Shown: positions 1 through 9,621, counted from the first letter of the stretch. The stretch: DNA of 64,000 nt from an uncultured Polaribacter sp. (GCA_938084845.1 CALKEB010000022.1:1-64000); one strand, 5' to 3'. Made by a program: numbers and translations. Notes: generated from the letters alone by a model not told the origin.

Positions 1-1229
1 ATAATGGAACCATTATAGGCACAACAGCAGCAAATACACCTAATACATTTTTGTGTACAAATAAGAATTATACAGATTTTATTTTAGAACTAGATTTTAA
101 AGTAGATCCTGTAATGAATTCAGGTATTCAAATCCGTAGTAATTCGCTTCCTTATTATAGAGACGGAATGGTACATGGTTATCAGGTAGAAATAGACCCA
201 TCTAAACGTGCTTGGAGTGGTGGAATCTATGACGAAAAAAGAAGATTATGGTTAAATCCGTTAAAAGATAATACAGAAGCTCAAAAAGCGTTTAAACAAA
301 ACGAATGGAATCATTATAGAATAGAGGCTATTGGAGATACTATTAAAACTTGGATTAATGGAGTTCCAGCAGCTCATTTAATAGATGACAAAACTTCGGA
401 AGGTTTTATTGGATTACAAGTACACGGAATTGGGAAGCATAAAGATAGATTAGGAAAACAAACCATGTGGAAAAATATAAAAATTTTAACTACAGATTTT
501 GAGAAATATTCTAAAAAGTCTCCCTTAAAACCAATCATCACTAAAAATAAGCTAACTTATCAAGAAAAAAGATCGGGTTGGAAAATGCTTTGGGATGGAA
601 AAACAACAAATGGTTGGAGAGGAGCAAAACTAGATAAGTTCCCAGAAAAAGGATGGTCTATTGAAAATGGAGAATTAATAGTAGCTGATACTGGTGGTGC
701 AGAATCTACTGCAGGTGGAGATATCGTAACCACAAAAGAATACAGCAATTTTGAATTATTAGTAGATTTTAAATTAACTGATGGTGCAAATAGCGGAATT
801 AAATATTATGTTGATACAGAATTAAATAAAGGACCTGGTTCTTCTATCGGTTTAGAATACCAAATTTTAGATGATTCCTTACATGAAGATGCCAAAAGAG
901 GTTCTCATGAAGGAAGTAGAACTGTTTGTTCTTTGTACGATTTAATTAAAGCAGATCCTATAAAGCCATTAAACCTAATTGGAGAATGGAATACAGCCTA
1001 TATTAAATCAGTAAATAATAAAGTAGAACATTGGGTTAATGATGTTAAAGTTTTAGAATATGAACGTGGAAGTGATGAATTCTTAAAACTAGTTTCTGAA
1101 AGTAAATATGCAAAATGGCCAAATTTTGGATTGTTAGAAAAGGGTCAAATTTTATTACAAGATCATGGTGATAAAGTGTCTTTTAGAAATATAAAAATTA
1201 AAGTTCCTAAAACTAAAAAGAAAAAATAA
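1..1229 (+). CDS. Tandem DUF1080 (3-keto-disaccharide hydrolase-like) protein, 5' end cut by window edge
   Basis: The reading frame is open from base 3, so the gene starts outside the window; a TTG at 51 is internal and not the start. The visible ~409 residues contain two copies of the DUF1080 (PF06439) jelly-roll fold: the first over about residues 1-160 (motif NSGIQIRS), the second over about 190-400 (motifs [11 protein letters not shown] and NSGIKYYV). DUF1080 proteins resemble LamG/concanavalin-type beta-sandwiches, and members act on 3-keto-glycosides made by Gfo/Idh/MocA oxidoreductases. Two such oxidoreductases follow, the first with its ATG overlapping this stop by one base, so the three probably form one operon. 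The signal peptide and full length cannot be seen. Family assignment is firm; substrate is unknown. Confidence 0.85.
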   Translation, partial: NGTIIGTTAANTPNTFLCTNKNYTDFILELDFKVDPVMNSGIQIRSNSLPYYRDGMVHGYQVEIDPSKRAWSGGIYDEKRRLWLNPLKDNTEAQKAFKQNEWNHYRIEAIGDTIKTWINGVPAAHLIDDKTSEGFIGLQVHGIGKHKDRLGKQTMWKNIKILTTDFEKYSKKSPLKPIITKNKLTYQEKRSGWKMLWDGKTTNGWRGAKLDKFPEKGWSIENGELIVADTGGAESTAGGDIVTTKEYSNFELLVDFKLTDGANSGIKYYVDTELNKGPGSSIGLEYQILDDSLHEDAKRGSHEGSRTVCSLYDLIKADPIKPLNLIGEWNTAYIKSVNNKVEHWVNDVKVLEYERGSDEFLKLVSESKYAKWPNFGLLEKGQILLQDHGDKVSFRNIKIKVPKTKKKK

Positions 1230-2572
1230 TGAATACATCTAGAAGAAATTTTATAAAAAAAACGGCTACTGCAGCTGCAGGAATTGGTTTAGTAGGCACT
1301 GCAAACGCAATGTCTGCAAAAAGCTACAGAAACATCATTGGTGCAAATGACAGAATAAATATTGCAATTCAAGGATTAGGGAGAAGGTATTCTGGATTTA
1401 TTGATGGTATTGCTACAAAAGAAAATAATGTTCATCTCCAGTATTTGTGTGATGTAATGCCAAGTCAATTAGAAAAAGCTCAACTAAAAGTTGGAGAAAA
1501 GATTGACTATAAAATTAAATCTGAAGCGGATATTCGAAATATTATTGATGATAAAAAGATAGATGCCATTTTTATGGCAACTCCAGATCATTGGCACACA
1601 CCAGGAGCAATTATGGCAATGCAAGCAGGGAAACACGTTTATTTAGAAAAACCTTGTAGCCATAATCCTTTTGAAAATGAATTGGTAGTTGCCGCTCAAA
1701 AAAAGTACAAAAAAGTTGTACAAATGGGGAATCAGCAAAGATCATCATTAGAAAGTCAAGAGATTATTTCAGATATTCACAAAGGAATAATTGGAGATGT
1801 TTATAAAGCTGTAGCCTTTTACACAAATCGTAGAGGAAAAGTGCCAGTACCAGTTAAAGCTACACCTCCTAAAGGATTGGATTGGGATCTTTTTCAAGGT
1901 CCATCACCAAGAAAAGAATACACACACGATACTTGGAACTACAATTGGCATTGGTATGGTTGGGATTTTGGCACTGCAGAAATGGGTAATAATGCAACTC
2001 ACGAATTAGACATTGCACGTTGGGCTTTAGATGTAAAATATCCTGAATATGTAGATGTTATTGCAGGAAAAAGACAATTTAAAAACGATGGCTGGGAGAT
2101 GTATGACCAAATGGAAGCTACTTTTACATTTGCAGATAACAGAGTGATTCAATGGGATGGAGATAGCAGAAATGCTTATAAAAAATATGGACGTGGAAGA
2201 GGTACTATAATCTATGGATCTAAAGGTTTGGTTTTTGTAGATAGAGGTGGTTATGAATTGTATGATTTAAAAGGAAAATTAATTAAAGAAAATAAATCTC
2301 GAGGAAAAGAAGGTGGACTTGCTTTAGGTGGTGGTGGAAATTTAACTACTAGACACGTTACTAATTTCTTTGATGCGATTAGAGGTAAAGAAAAATTAAC
2401 TTCATCTATAGAAGTAGGTGCAGTTTCTCAAATGCTAACCCATTATGCCAATATTTCATACAGAATTAACAAAGGTTTTAATGTTGATGAAAATTCTGGT
2501 AAAATATTTGATAGAGATGCAATGAAACTTTGGTCTAGAACATACGAACCTGGTTGGGAACCTAAAATCTAA
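1229..2572 (+). CDS. Exported Gfo/Idh/MocA family oxidoreductase
   Basis: A 447-aa NAD(P)-dependent sugar oxidoreductase. The N-terminus (SRRNFIKKTATAAAGIG) is a Tat-like signal, so it probably folds in the cytoplasm with its cofactor and acts in the periplasm. The Rossmann motif is INIAIQGLGRR near residue 42, and the family's EKP motif is seen in GKHVYLEKPCSHN near residue 140. A C-terminal alpha/beta substrate domain follows (HELDIARWALDV, GRGTIIYGSKG). The start overlaps the stop of the preceding DUF1080 gene (taATG), a sign of translational coupling. Oxidation of a sugar C3 hydroxyl followed by DUF1080-mediated cleavage is known for this gene pairing; that it acts on an ulvan fragment here is inference. 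Confidence 0.88.
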   Translation: MNTSRRNFIKKTATAAAGIGLVGTANAMSAKSYRNIIGANDRINIAIQGLGRRYSGFIDGIATKENNVHLQYLCDVMPSQLEKAQLKVGEKIDYKIKSEADIRNIIDDKKIDAIFMATPDHWHTPGAIMAMQAGKHVYLEKPCSHNPFENELVVAAQKKYKKVVQMGNQQRSSLESQEIISDIHKGIIGDVYKAVAFYTNRRGKVPVPVKATPPKGLDWDLFQGPSPRKEYTHDTWNYNWHWYGWDFGTAEMGNNATHELDIARWALDVKYPEYVDVIAGKRQFKNDGWEMYDQMEATFTFADNRVIQWDGDSRNAYKKYGRGRGTIIYGSKGLVFVDRGGYELYDLKGKLIKENKSRGKEGGLALGGGGNLTTRHVTNFFDAIRGKEKLTSSIEVGAVSQMLTHYANISYRINKGFNVDENSGKIFDRDAMKLWSRTYEPGWEPKI

Positions 2573-2575
2573 AAT

Positions 2576-3769
2576 TTGAAAAGACGAACCTTTATTAAAA
2601 AATCAGGAATTGCTACAGCTGGAATACTTACAACTAACTCAGTATTTGGAAATCTATCTCATCTAAAATCTAGTTCTAGTGACTCTGTTAATATTGGTGT
2701 TATAGGAACTGGACAAAGGGGTACTGGATTAACCTCTATAATTAATAAAATTGATGGATTAAGAGTTGTTGCTACAGCTGATGTAATACCTTTTCGATTA
2801 CAAAATGGGCTGAAAAAAGCAAATTCGAATCCAAAAGGATATGGTAATTATAAAGCACTTTTAGAGAATAAAGATGTAGATGCTGTTATTATAGCTACTC
2901 CATTTAACACGCATTCTAAAATAGCAATTGATGCAATTGATGCTGGTAAACATATCTTTTGTGAAAAAACGTTAGCCAAAGGCTATCATGGTATTCAACA
3001 ATTGATCAATAAAACTAAAGAATCTAAAACTATTTTTCAAACAGGACATCAATATCACAGTTCTAGGTTGTACACTTATGTTTTCGATTTAATTCGTCAA
3101 GGAAAAGTTGGAAATATTTCTGCTTTTGAATGTCAATGGAATAGACACGGAAACTGGAGAAGAAACGTACCAAACCCAAGTTTGGAGAAAGCCATAAACT
3201 GGAGAATGTACAGAGAGTTTTCTGGTGGATTAACTGCAGAATTGTGCTCACATCAAATTGATTTTGTAAACTGGGTTTTAGGGGAAACTCCTGAGCAAGT
3301 TATGGGAGTTGGAGGTATTGATTATTGGAAAGACGGAAGAGAAACTTATGATAATGTGCACTTAACCTATTCTTATGCAAATGGTGTTAAAGCAAAATTT
3401 TCTTGTTTAACTAGCAATGCAAAAGATGGCTATCAAATAAAAGTTTTAGGAGACAAAGGAACTATTATTATAGATACTAAAAATGCTTGGTTTTATCCTG
3501 AAGGAAAGAAAAACAAAGTAATGGGTGAAGTGGATGGTGTTAGTGGTGCAACTGCACAATGGGATAAAGCAAAAGGTTACAATATTAACATAGAGCATTT
3601 AGACCCAAGTAAGCAGGCTTTATTAGATTTTAAAAATGCAATTATAGACAATAAAACGCCTTTATCTAATATTACTTCTGGTGCTAAAACTGCGGTTTGT
3701 GTACAAATGGCTTTAGACGCTATGTATGATAATAAAATTGTAAAATGGAATGATAATATTGTATTTTAG
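2576..3769 (+). CDS. Second exported Gfo/Idh/MocA family oxidoreductase (TTG start)
   Basis: A 397-aa paralogue of the preceding gene. It begins with a Tat-like signal (KRRTFIKKSGIATAGILTT). The Rossmann motif is VNIGVIGTGQRG near residue 39. Where most family members have EKP this one has EKT (GKHIFCEKTLAKG), a change at the position that normally contacts the nicotinamide. The gene begins with TTG one codon after the upstream stop and in the same frame (TAA AAT TTG); no ATG is available before the signal peptide. It converges on the 411-aa lyase-like gene with only 22 bases between them. The two oxidoreductases could act in sequence, for example oxidation and re-reduction around cleavage, which is inference. 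Confidence 0.86.
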   Translation: MKRRTFIKKSGIATAGILTTNSVFGNLSHLKSSSSDSVNIGVIGTGQRGTGLTSIINKIDGLRVVATADVIPFRLQNGLKKANSNPKGYGNYKALLENKDVDAVIIATPFNTHSKIAIDAIDAGKHIFCEKTLAKGYHGIQQLINKTKESKTIFQTGHQYHSSRLYTYVFDLIRQGKVGNISAFECQWNRHGNWRRNVPNPSLEKAINWRMYREFSGGLTAELCSHQIDFVNWVLGETPEQVMGVGGIDYWKDGRETYDNVHLTYSYANGVKAKFSCLTSNAKDGYQIKVLGDKGTIIIDTKNAWFYPEGKKNKVMGEVDGVSGATAQWDKAKGYNINIEHLDPSKQALLDFKNAIIDNKTPLSNITSGAKTAVCVQMALDAMYDNKIVKWNDNIVF

Positions 3770-3791
3770 TTTTTAATAATCGTTCCAATAT

Positions 3792-5027
3792 TTAATCATT
3801 TAAGAAATTCAAAGGAGGATATTGTAAGACCTCAAGTGCTGTTAAATACTGATGAAATTTAGAGTTATCATCTATTAATTGCTTTTTTAAAAGGGTGGAT
3901 GCTTTTGAAAACATAGGTTTCATTTCTGTGTTCATTGTATGTAAAACACCACCATAAGAAATTTCTTTGTAAGGCCATTTTTCTGGTTGATTAACATATT
4001 TGTTCAGATAAAAAAACGCTTGCCTTAATGAACGCTTATCTTCTGTTTCAAAACTCCATAAGTCTACTCCTAACTTCTTTCCAATAAATGTTAATTCTGA
4101 TAATGACCAAAGATTTAAAGATGAGTAATGTACAGATCTAGTTCTACCCATTTCTTTAGGCTGTCTTCCATCTGGTAAAATTTGAGTTGCTATTCTATTA
4201 TACTTGGCATTTTCAATAATTTGTTTCGCTTCTTTTGTGCGATTTAAGTAAATTAATAAACCAACAACTTGATGATTAAAGTGGTTTGCATGATTTTGTC
4301 CTGTGTTACCTGCTTCAATAGCCATTTCATTAGTGAGTAGCCAGTTTAAATATTGTTCAAACCAATTTTTCATTTCACTTTTTATATCATCGGTAAGCAT
4401 ATTAGCATTTTCGAAAATTTGTAGTGCAGTTATTATATGATACTGATTTAACCACTCTTGCACACCAGCTTTTCTTCCTTCTGCTGCTCCAGGAACAGCT
4501 TGTCCAAAATTTATATTTGGATTTACTTTGGTGTCTTCTTTGATGTACCAAATTCTAATTAACTCAATTGCCTTATTTGCATATTTTTCTTCATCTGAAT
4601 AATAAAAAACCCATCCCAAAATTTCAATAGTTTTAAAAAATTCTGAAGTTCGTTTAAAATCGGTATCATATCCTTGAGAAATAGGATTAATAATACCATC
4701 TCTAGTTAACCAAGGCAACCCATTTATTTTTGTAGGATCAGGCCATTTGTAAGGCGCATAACTTAAGTAGTCGTGTTTATTTTTACTTGCAGGAATTCTA
4801 GTTTTGTTGACAACAGAATTTGCCTTAAAACCTAAAGTTTCATCTGCTTTTTTTTGTAGAATTTGATATTTACTAAAAAAGTAAGGATGTTTTTCCTTTA
4901 TTTTCTCTTTAACTTGAGCATTTAATGATGCATCAAAATATATTAATGATAACTTTTTCTTATCGTGTTTTTCACAACTTTGAAAAAGTAGTAACGTGAA
5001 AAAAAGAGTAAATGATTTTAGTTTCAT
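3792..5027 (-). CDS. Alginate_lyase-domain (PF05426) lipoprotein, possible PL38/PL5-like uronan lyase
   Basis: A 411-aa lipoprotein with signal peptide and lipobox (LLFQSCEKHD). The body is the alpha/alpha-toroid alginate_lyase fold, recognisable by YLSYAPYKWPDPTKING and DGIINP near residues 88-115 and by GQNHANHFNHQVVG near residue 240, which carries the Asn/His residues typical of the catalytic cleft. Its length of about 400 residues fits stand-alone families with this fold such as PL38, which cleave alginate or glucuronan. In this locus a glucuronate-containing substrate is more likely than alginate. It lies 18 bases downstream of the 637-aa gene, so both probably share the operator-linked promoter at about 6.98-7.02 kb. 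Fold assignment is good, CAZy family uncertain. Confidence 0.72.
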   Translation of the reverse strand: MKLKSFTLFFTLLLFQSCEKHDKKKLSLIYFDASLNAQVKEKIKEKHPYFFSKYQILQKKADETLGFKANSVVNKTRIPASKNKHDYLSYAPYKWPDPTKINGLPWLTRDGIINPISQGYDTDFKRTSEFFKTIEILGWVFYYSDEEKYANKAIELIRIWYIKEDTKVNPNINFGQAVPGAAEGRKAGVQEWLNQYHIITALQIFENANMLTDDIKSEMKNWFEQYLNWLLTNEMAIEAGNTGQNHANHFNHQVVGLLIYLNRTKEAKQIIENAKYNRIATQILPDGRQPKEMGRTRSVHYSSLNLWSLSELTFIGKKLGVDLWSFETEDKRSLRQAFFYLNKYVNQPEKWPYKEISYGGVLHTMNTEMKPMFSKASTLLKKQLIDDNSKFHQYLTALEVLQYPPLNFLND

Positions 5028-5045
5028 TATTAAAAATTACTCTCT

Positions 5046-6959
5046 TTAACTTACAGAAATTGTAATTCTTAATTCATCATTATTTACAAAAGATACTTCT
5101 AATGGCAAAGCCTCAACACCTGGTACCATATTAAAGGTTCTTTTCCCTGAAATTTCTTTGGTTTTAATTGGTGCATTTGCCTTAATAGTTACTAATCCTT
5201 CAGGTTTTTTAATGGTAATTTCAGTATCGCTAATAGCAGTCACAACTTCGCTTGTAGGAGATACAATTGGTAGCACAAAAGCAGTTTTTTCAATAATATC
5301 CTGTATTGAATTTACTTTAATTTCTGTTTCATTAAAAGAACAATTATAAACAATATCAAACTCAGAAGCAGTACCCGTAATTTCTTTTCTGTCTACATTT
5401 TTTAACTTCGTATTTGCTACCAATTTAATAGTGCCATTTTCATCACTAGAAGCAACAGTTGCTGGCAAATCGTATAAGTTTGTGTACCAAACATTATCCT
5501 TAAAGACCTCAACTCTTGGAGTTAAACAAATGTCTTTCCCTGGTTGTGGTTGTTGATTATTTTTTTCAACCAAATGATATTCTGCCATACTTGCAGCACA
5601 TAGAAGTCCTACTTTGTTATGATACAAAACTCCTAATGCACCACCAGAAGCTTGACGATAATCTTCTTTATAATGATATTCTGCATCGTAGGCACTTACA
5701 GTACCTCGCCAATCTCCTCTTGCAAAAAGATACACGTCTAAATCTTTAAAGTGTTTTACACCATCTGTAGTTGCTCTAGGTAAACTTGCATTTGCATTTA
5801 TTTCTGGTAAATGATCCCAATGATCTAATAAGGCTGCTAATGGTTTTGCGTGTGTAAACGTATGATGCACGCAAGGTGGAATACCTGCTTCTATAAAACC
5901 AGGACCTCCATGAATTAAGCCATCTGCTGTGCATCTTTGTAATAATTCTGTGTTTTTTATTGCTGCTGTTCCAAATGCTGGATTGATATTGGCCATCATA
6001 CCAAATGCTGGCTGACTACCATCACAAGTTCTACTTCCCCAATAACTCCATTTGTACATTCTGTTACCCCAACTATTATCCCAACCACCATCAGGTAACA
6101 TAAATTCTAAATGACTGTTTAATGACTTTGTTAAAATTTGTAGAAGCTCTTCGTCTTTTTTCTTTAAAGCATACATTACCAAACTATTTAAAGTTTCCTC
6201 TACATTATATCCTAAATCAACACCATGTAATCCTTTTTCACTTAATTTACTTGAGCTCTTTTTACATTCACCAAACAACAAACCTTCGTTAGGCGTAAAA
6301 TACGCTTTTACTTGTTGCGCTAATTCTTTACTCTTGGCTTTAAATTCTTCTCTATTTACAACTCCTCCTATTAAATCCAACCCATAAACTGCAGTTCCAG
6401 GATAATTGATGTTGGTAAAGTCTATGGTAAAGGTGTCATAAATATATTGTCCTGCTTTTTCTAAACGAATTATCCATGCTTTACGAGTTTCTTCGTCTAA
6501 AACATGCCCATGATAATGTAACGCTTCTGCTAGAGCAATTGCTCCAAAAATGGTAATTCCTTTCCAAGATTTTGGATTTTTAATCACTGTCCAAGCTCCA
6601 TTTTCTTGAGAAACATTATTTTCTGCCCAAAGCATGACTAATTTAGCACCTTCTATATATTTTTCATCGCCAGTTTTATCTGCCATATATAAAAAAGGAT
6701 ACACAGCATCCATACATCTTCCATGAATATGCGAGCAAGAAGGGCAACCCAAAGCACCGTGAACCTCTAAATTAGATGGCTTATTGATTTGTACATTTAG
6801 CATTCCATCACTCCAATCTTTTAATAAACCTGAAATTAAGTTTTTAAATTCCAAAGAATGTTCTGGATGATCTGCACAAGACTGAAATAAACCTGACATT
6901 GGCAATGACAAACCAACACCAGCTAATGTAGAAAGTTGTAAAAAGTTACGTCTTTTCAT
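5046..6959 (-). CDS. Exported protein of unassigned family, probable alpha/alpha-toroid polysaccharide-active enzyme
   Basis: A 637-aa protein. Its N-terminus combines a Tat-like start (MKRRNFLQLSTLAGVG) with a possible lipobox (SGLFQSC), so it is exported and perhaps lipid-anchored. Residues about 50-420 look helical, with a conserved-looking Cys/His motif (CPSCSHIHGRC near residue 73), a Trp-rich stretch (GGWDNSWGNRMYKWSYWG) and HHTFTHAK near residue 365. The last 200 residues look like beta-sandwich. This layout recalls heparinase-type lyases, but I do not recognise a named family. Ulvan loci are known to hold lyases of this general shape and an oligosaccharide dehydratase, so either role is possible. 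It is the first gene of a two-gene unit with its own CAGGA operator. Confidence 0.55.
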   Translation of the reverse strand: MKRRNFLQLSTLAGVGLSLPMSGLFQSCADHPEHSLEFKNLISGLLKDWSDGMLNVQINKPSNLEVHGALGCPSCSHIHGRCMDAVYPFLYMADKTGDEKYIEGAKLVMLWAENNVSQENGAWTVIKNPKSWKGITIFGAIALAEALHYHGHVLDEETRKAWIIRLEKAGQYIYDTFTIDFTNINYPGTAVYGLDLIGGVVNREEFKAKSKELAQQVKAYFTPNEGLLFGECKKSSSKLSEKGLHGVDLGYNVEETLNSLVMYALKKKDEELLQILTKSLNSHLEFMLPDGGWDNSWGNRMYKWSYWGSRTCDGSQPAFGMMANINPAFGTAAIKNTELLQRCTADGLIHGGPGFIEAGIPPCVHHTFTHAKPLAALLDHWDHLPEINANASLPRATTDGVKHFKDLDVYLFARGDWRGTVSAYDAEYHYKEDYRQASGGALGVLYHNKVGLLCAASMAEYHLVEKNNQQPQPGKDICLTPRVEVFKDNVWYTNLYDLPATVASSDENGTIKLVANTKLKNVDRKEITGTASEFDIVYNCSFNETEIKVNSIQDIIEKTAFVLPIVSPTSEVVTAISDTEITIKKPEGLVTIKANAPIKTKEISGKRTFNMVPGVEALPLEVSFVNNDELRITISVS

Positions 6960-7008
6960 TTGGAAGTATTTTAAGTAAGGAAATTAAACAGATACTATGT
7001 AAAACCTA

Positions 7009-7023
7009 TCCTGTTTTATCCTG
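7009..7023 (-). promoter_or_regulatory. CAGGA-N5-CAGGA operator upstream of the 637-aa gene
   Basis: Read on the - strand, two CAGGA half-sites begin exactly 10 bases apart (CAGGATAAAACAGGA). The site ends 50 bases before the start codon. A weak -7-like element TTAATTTC follows after 21 bases, at 6980-6987. The same arrangement occurs at four other promoters of this locus. Direct repeats spaced one helical turn apart are typical of AraC-type or response-regulator activators; the regulator is not in the window. Confidence 0.75.
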
Positions 7024-7090
7024 TTTTATATAATCAAAAAGTCCAAAAAAAAATTTTCTTTTAGACTAGTAAAGATATTTTTATTTCGGT

Positions 7091-9529
7091 TTATTGAATT
7101 ACTAATTTTGTATGATATACTTTATTAGTTTCTTTTGATACTACTTTTACCATGTAAACTCCTGTTTCAAATCTCTTTTGGTTTTTTATTTCTATAAATT
7201 CAGTATTAACTTTTTCTGAATGAACAATTTTACCTAAAAGGTTATATATCAAAATAGTTGCACTATTGATATTATTAAGTTTTAACATAAAGTTACCATT
7301 AGATGGATTTGGATAAATTTTTATTGATGAATGAATAGTATTATTAAGATTTTCAAGACTTAAGGTTGTTGATTCAGGAATCCATTTACTTCTATCATCT
7401 GTATTTGATGAATGTGTCATTGATCCATCAGATTCATGATATAAAAATCTGTCACTAGTTCTTGTGGCAAAACTAAAACTACCATCGTTGTTTGCAATTA
7501 CTCTCCAAATTTTATCCACATTAGTATTTGGTGATCCAAAATTAGTACTTACTAATCCTGGATTGGAAGCACCTCCTGTAAATCTGATTATCCCTCTAAC
7601 CTCGCTATCAATATTATAATAATCAAATCCAGGAACCTCTGCCTTAACAAATTGCCATTCTTTATCTGAGCCTTCATCTGAATCACTCGCTATTATAGAA
7701 GATCCTGAAGATGTTAAATATTTACCTGTGGCTACATTTTTTAATCTGTAAATATCGCCAGATAAATCATTAGCATTTCGTCTAAAAACTTCTATATTAA
7801 TTTCTTGAGATGATACTGTTGCATTGTTTTCATCATAAGCAATTGCTTTTATAGTATATGTTCCTTCTATATCTGGTGTGTAATTTACAGTATATGGGCT
7901 TGTAGTATCTTCTTCAAAAATTTGGTTGTTAATAATAAATTCTACTTTAGAAACACTTCCATTATTATTAAATGCTTCAGCTGAAATTTCTAACGGTTTA
8001 TCTACTTCATAACTTTCATTGTTTATAGGAGAAATTAGAGATACTTGAAACGGACTATTATCTATACCTAAATCTATTATGTGTAAATACAATGGTCTTT
8101 GATCTCCAGTAGATTGTTCCATCATATAATAATAGAGCTTACCATTACTTACATAGGCTCTACCATGACTAAATTGTTTCCCTGAGGTTGCTTCATAAAC
8201 TTTCCTAAAATTATTAGTACCTCCCAAAGATTGTTCTATATAAATTCTACCTGAATTTAACCTAATCATATAAATATTGTTTCCAGAGGTAAATAAACGA
8301 TTTCCTCCTATAAAATCAGTAGAGGTGGTAAATTCTGAATCTCCAGCCTTTTGAAAAGTATGTACATTTTTAGTAATATTATTTTCATCATCTCTAACCC
8401 TACCTATAATATGTACATCACCTCTTTCTGTAATTGTCCAGTCAAAATTACCAACCATATATACTTGGTCTTTTTGGGTAGTTGTGACCAAATCTCCTGG
8501 TTCGTAAACCAATATTTTATCTGCATTTCTTAAAGGTGTAGTAAAACTTTCTCCTTTATAGTTTTTCCAACCAGTTTGTCCACTTTGGTCATCTGAATAT
8601 GCAAAATAAAACCCATTTTGATACAAGTATCTATCATTGGTATTTGATGACCTTTTTTGAAAACCAATTGCTATTTTCCCTCCAACAAATTGCAATCTAC
8701 CATACATTCCCCAGTTATATGGTTCACCAAAATTTTTTGCGTTTTTATCTGCAAATTTTATAAAATTTGACCAAGTTGATGTATTCGCATCATATTTTGC
8801 AAAATGATAACCTCCATTAGGACTAGATCCTTTTCTCATAGAAAAAAACAAATCTCCTTGAGTATTTAAAAAAAACTGAGGATATGTAAATTCTGAAAAA
8901 GCGTTATAATCTATCGCTCCATTTAAACTTAGATGTGTATAATCTCCTGCTCCACTATCTTCTACAAATTGGTCTATTGTAAACTCTTCATCAGGCAGAT
9001 CTGCAACATTTTTTTTAGAATAAGAATATCTAAAATAATCATTTGCCAAACTACCATTTGTTGGTCTTGTTCTTGAGTATGCATGCATATCAAAAAGTAA
9101 ATGTATGGTACCATCTAAAGGGCTAACACCTATACCAATTGTATTGTGAGATTCTCCTATATACCATACATTTCTAAAACCTGTATGTTTATGAGGAAAC
9201 TCGATTGTTTTTTGAGTTCCTGTTTCTGTATTATAACGTGTTAACATCATATTACGATTTTCTTTACCTCCTTTGTACCAAGTCATAAACACATAATTCT
9301 TGTATGTAAATATACAATCGCCATGGGCAGAAATTTGAGGTCCAAATGCATAATCGTATCCTGTGGTTGAGTTTGGTGCTGTGTCAGAAGTAACTTTATT
9401 ACCATCAAAATGTAAGGCTATGTCTGTAATTTTAATTTCTTTCTCAAATGTAACTTGCGCCTTCAATGAAAGATTAAAGAAAAGTATGAGTAGAATACTT
9501 TTTAAAAAAATATATAGATTATTATTCAT
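7091..9529 (-). CDS. T9SS-secreted BNR_4 beta-propeller ulvan lyase-like protein (PL24/PL25 type)
   Basis: About 812 aa from the ATG at 9529, which begins a good signal peptide (MNNNLYIFLKSILLILFFN, cleaved after KAQ); an ATG six codons earlier would place charged residues before it. Residues about 20-480 form a BNR_4 propeller with the family signature GESHNTIGIGVSPLDGTIH and FDMHAY, the region that carries the catalytic His in PL24/PL25 ulvan lyases. An Ig-like domain follows (about 490-580), then a trefoil-like module (IYRLKNVATGKYL, about 585-720), and last a T9SS sorting domain (IKIYPNPSNGNF to the end). It probably cleaves ulvan at the cell surface or in the medium. PL24 and PL25 cannot be told apart by eye. 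Confidence 0.8.
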   Translation of the reverse strand: MNNNLYIFLKSILLILFFNLSLKAQVTFEKEIKITDIALHFDGNKVTSDTAPNSTTGYDYAFGPQISAHGDCIFTYKNYVFMTWYKGGKENRNMMLTRYNTETGTQKTIEFPHKHTGFRNVWYIGESHNTIGIGVSPLDGTIHLLFDMHAYSRTRPTNGSLANDYFRYSYSKKNVADLPDEEFTIDQFVEDSGAGDYTHLSLNGAIDYNAFSEFTYPQFFLNTQGDLFFSMRKGSSPNGGYHFAKYDANTSTWSNFIKFADKNAKNFGEPYNWGMYGRLQFVGGKIAIGFQKRSSNTNDRYLYQNGFYFAYSDDQSGQTGWKNYKGESFTTPLRNADKILVYEPGDLVTTTQKDQVYMVGNFDWTITERGDVHIIGRVRDDENNITKNVHTFQKAGDSEFTTSTDFIGGNRLFTSGNNIYMIRLNSGRIYIEQSLGGTNNFRKVYEATSGKQFSHGRAYVSNGKLYYYMMEQSTGDQRPLYLHIIDLGIDNSPFQVSLISPINNESYEVDKPLEISAEAFNNNGSVSKVEFIINNQIFEEDTTSPYTVNYTPDIEGTYTIKAIAYDENNATVSSQEINIEVFRRNANDLSGDIYRLKNVATGKYLTSSGSSIIASDSDEGSDKEWQFVKAEVPGFDYYNIDSEVRGIIRFTGGASNPGLVSTNFGSPNTNVDKIWRVIANNDGSFSFATRTSDRFLYHESDGSMTHSSNTDDRSKWIPESTTLSLENLNNTIHSSIKIYPNPSNGNFMLKLNNINSATILIYNLLGKIVHSEKVNTEFIEIKNQKRFETGVYMVKVVSKETNKVYHTKLVIQ

Positions 9530-9592
9530 GCTAATTTTTTTAAACAAACTCAGTCAATTAAATTAAAAATGACTAAGATTGTATTACGATTG

Positions 9593-9600
9593 CAAACTAT
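9593..9600 (-). promoter_or_regulatory. -7-like element of the BNR ulvan-lyase gene
   Basis: ATAGTTTG on the - strand matches TAnnTTTG at seven of eight positions. It starts 21 bases after the CAGGA operator at 9622-9636, the same spacing as at the + strand PL28 lipoprotein gene. No clear -33 element is present; the operator occupies that region, which suggests dependence on an activator. Confidence 0.5.
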
Positions 9601-9621
9601 GGCATTTTAATCATAAGCATA

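Noticed and set aside
51-53. TTG as the start of the first gene
   Set aside because: The frame is open upstream to the window edge and the upstream residues already look like DUF1080 sequence, so the gene begins outside the window.
2564-2590. Gfo/Idh/MocA pair as one fused gene broken by a stop mutation
   Set aside because: The second protein begins with its own complete Tat-like signal peptide, so two separate exported proteins are more likely.
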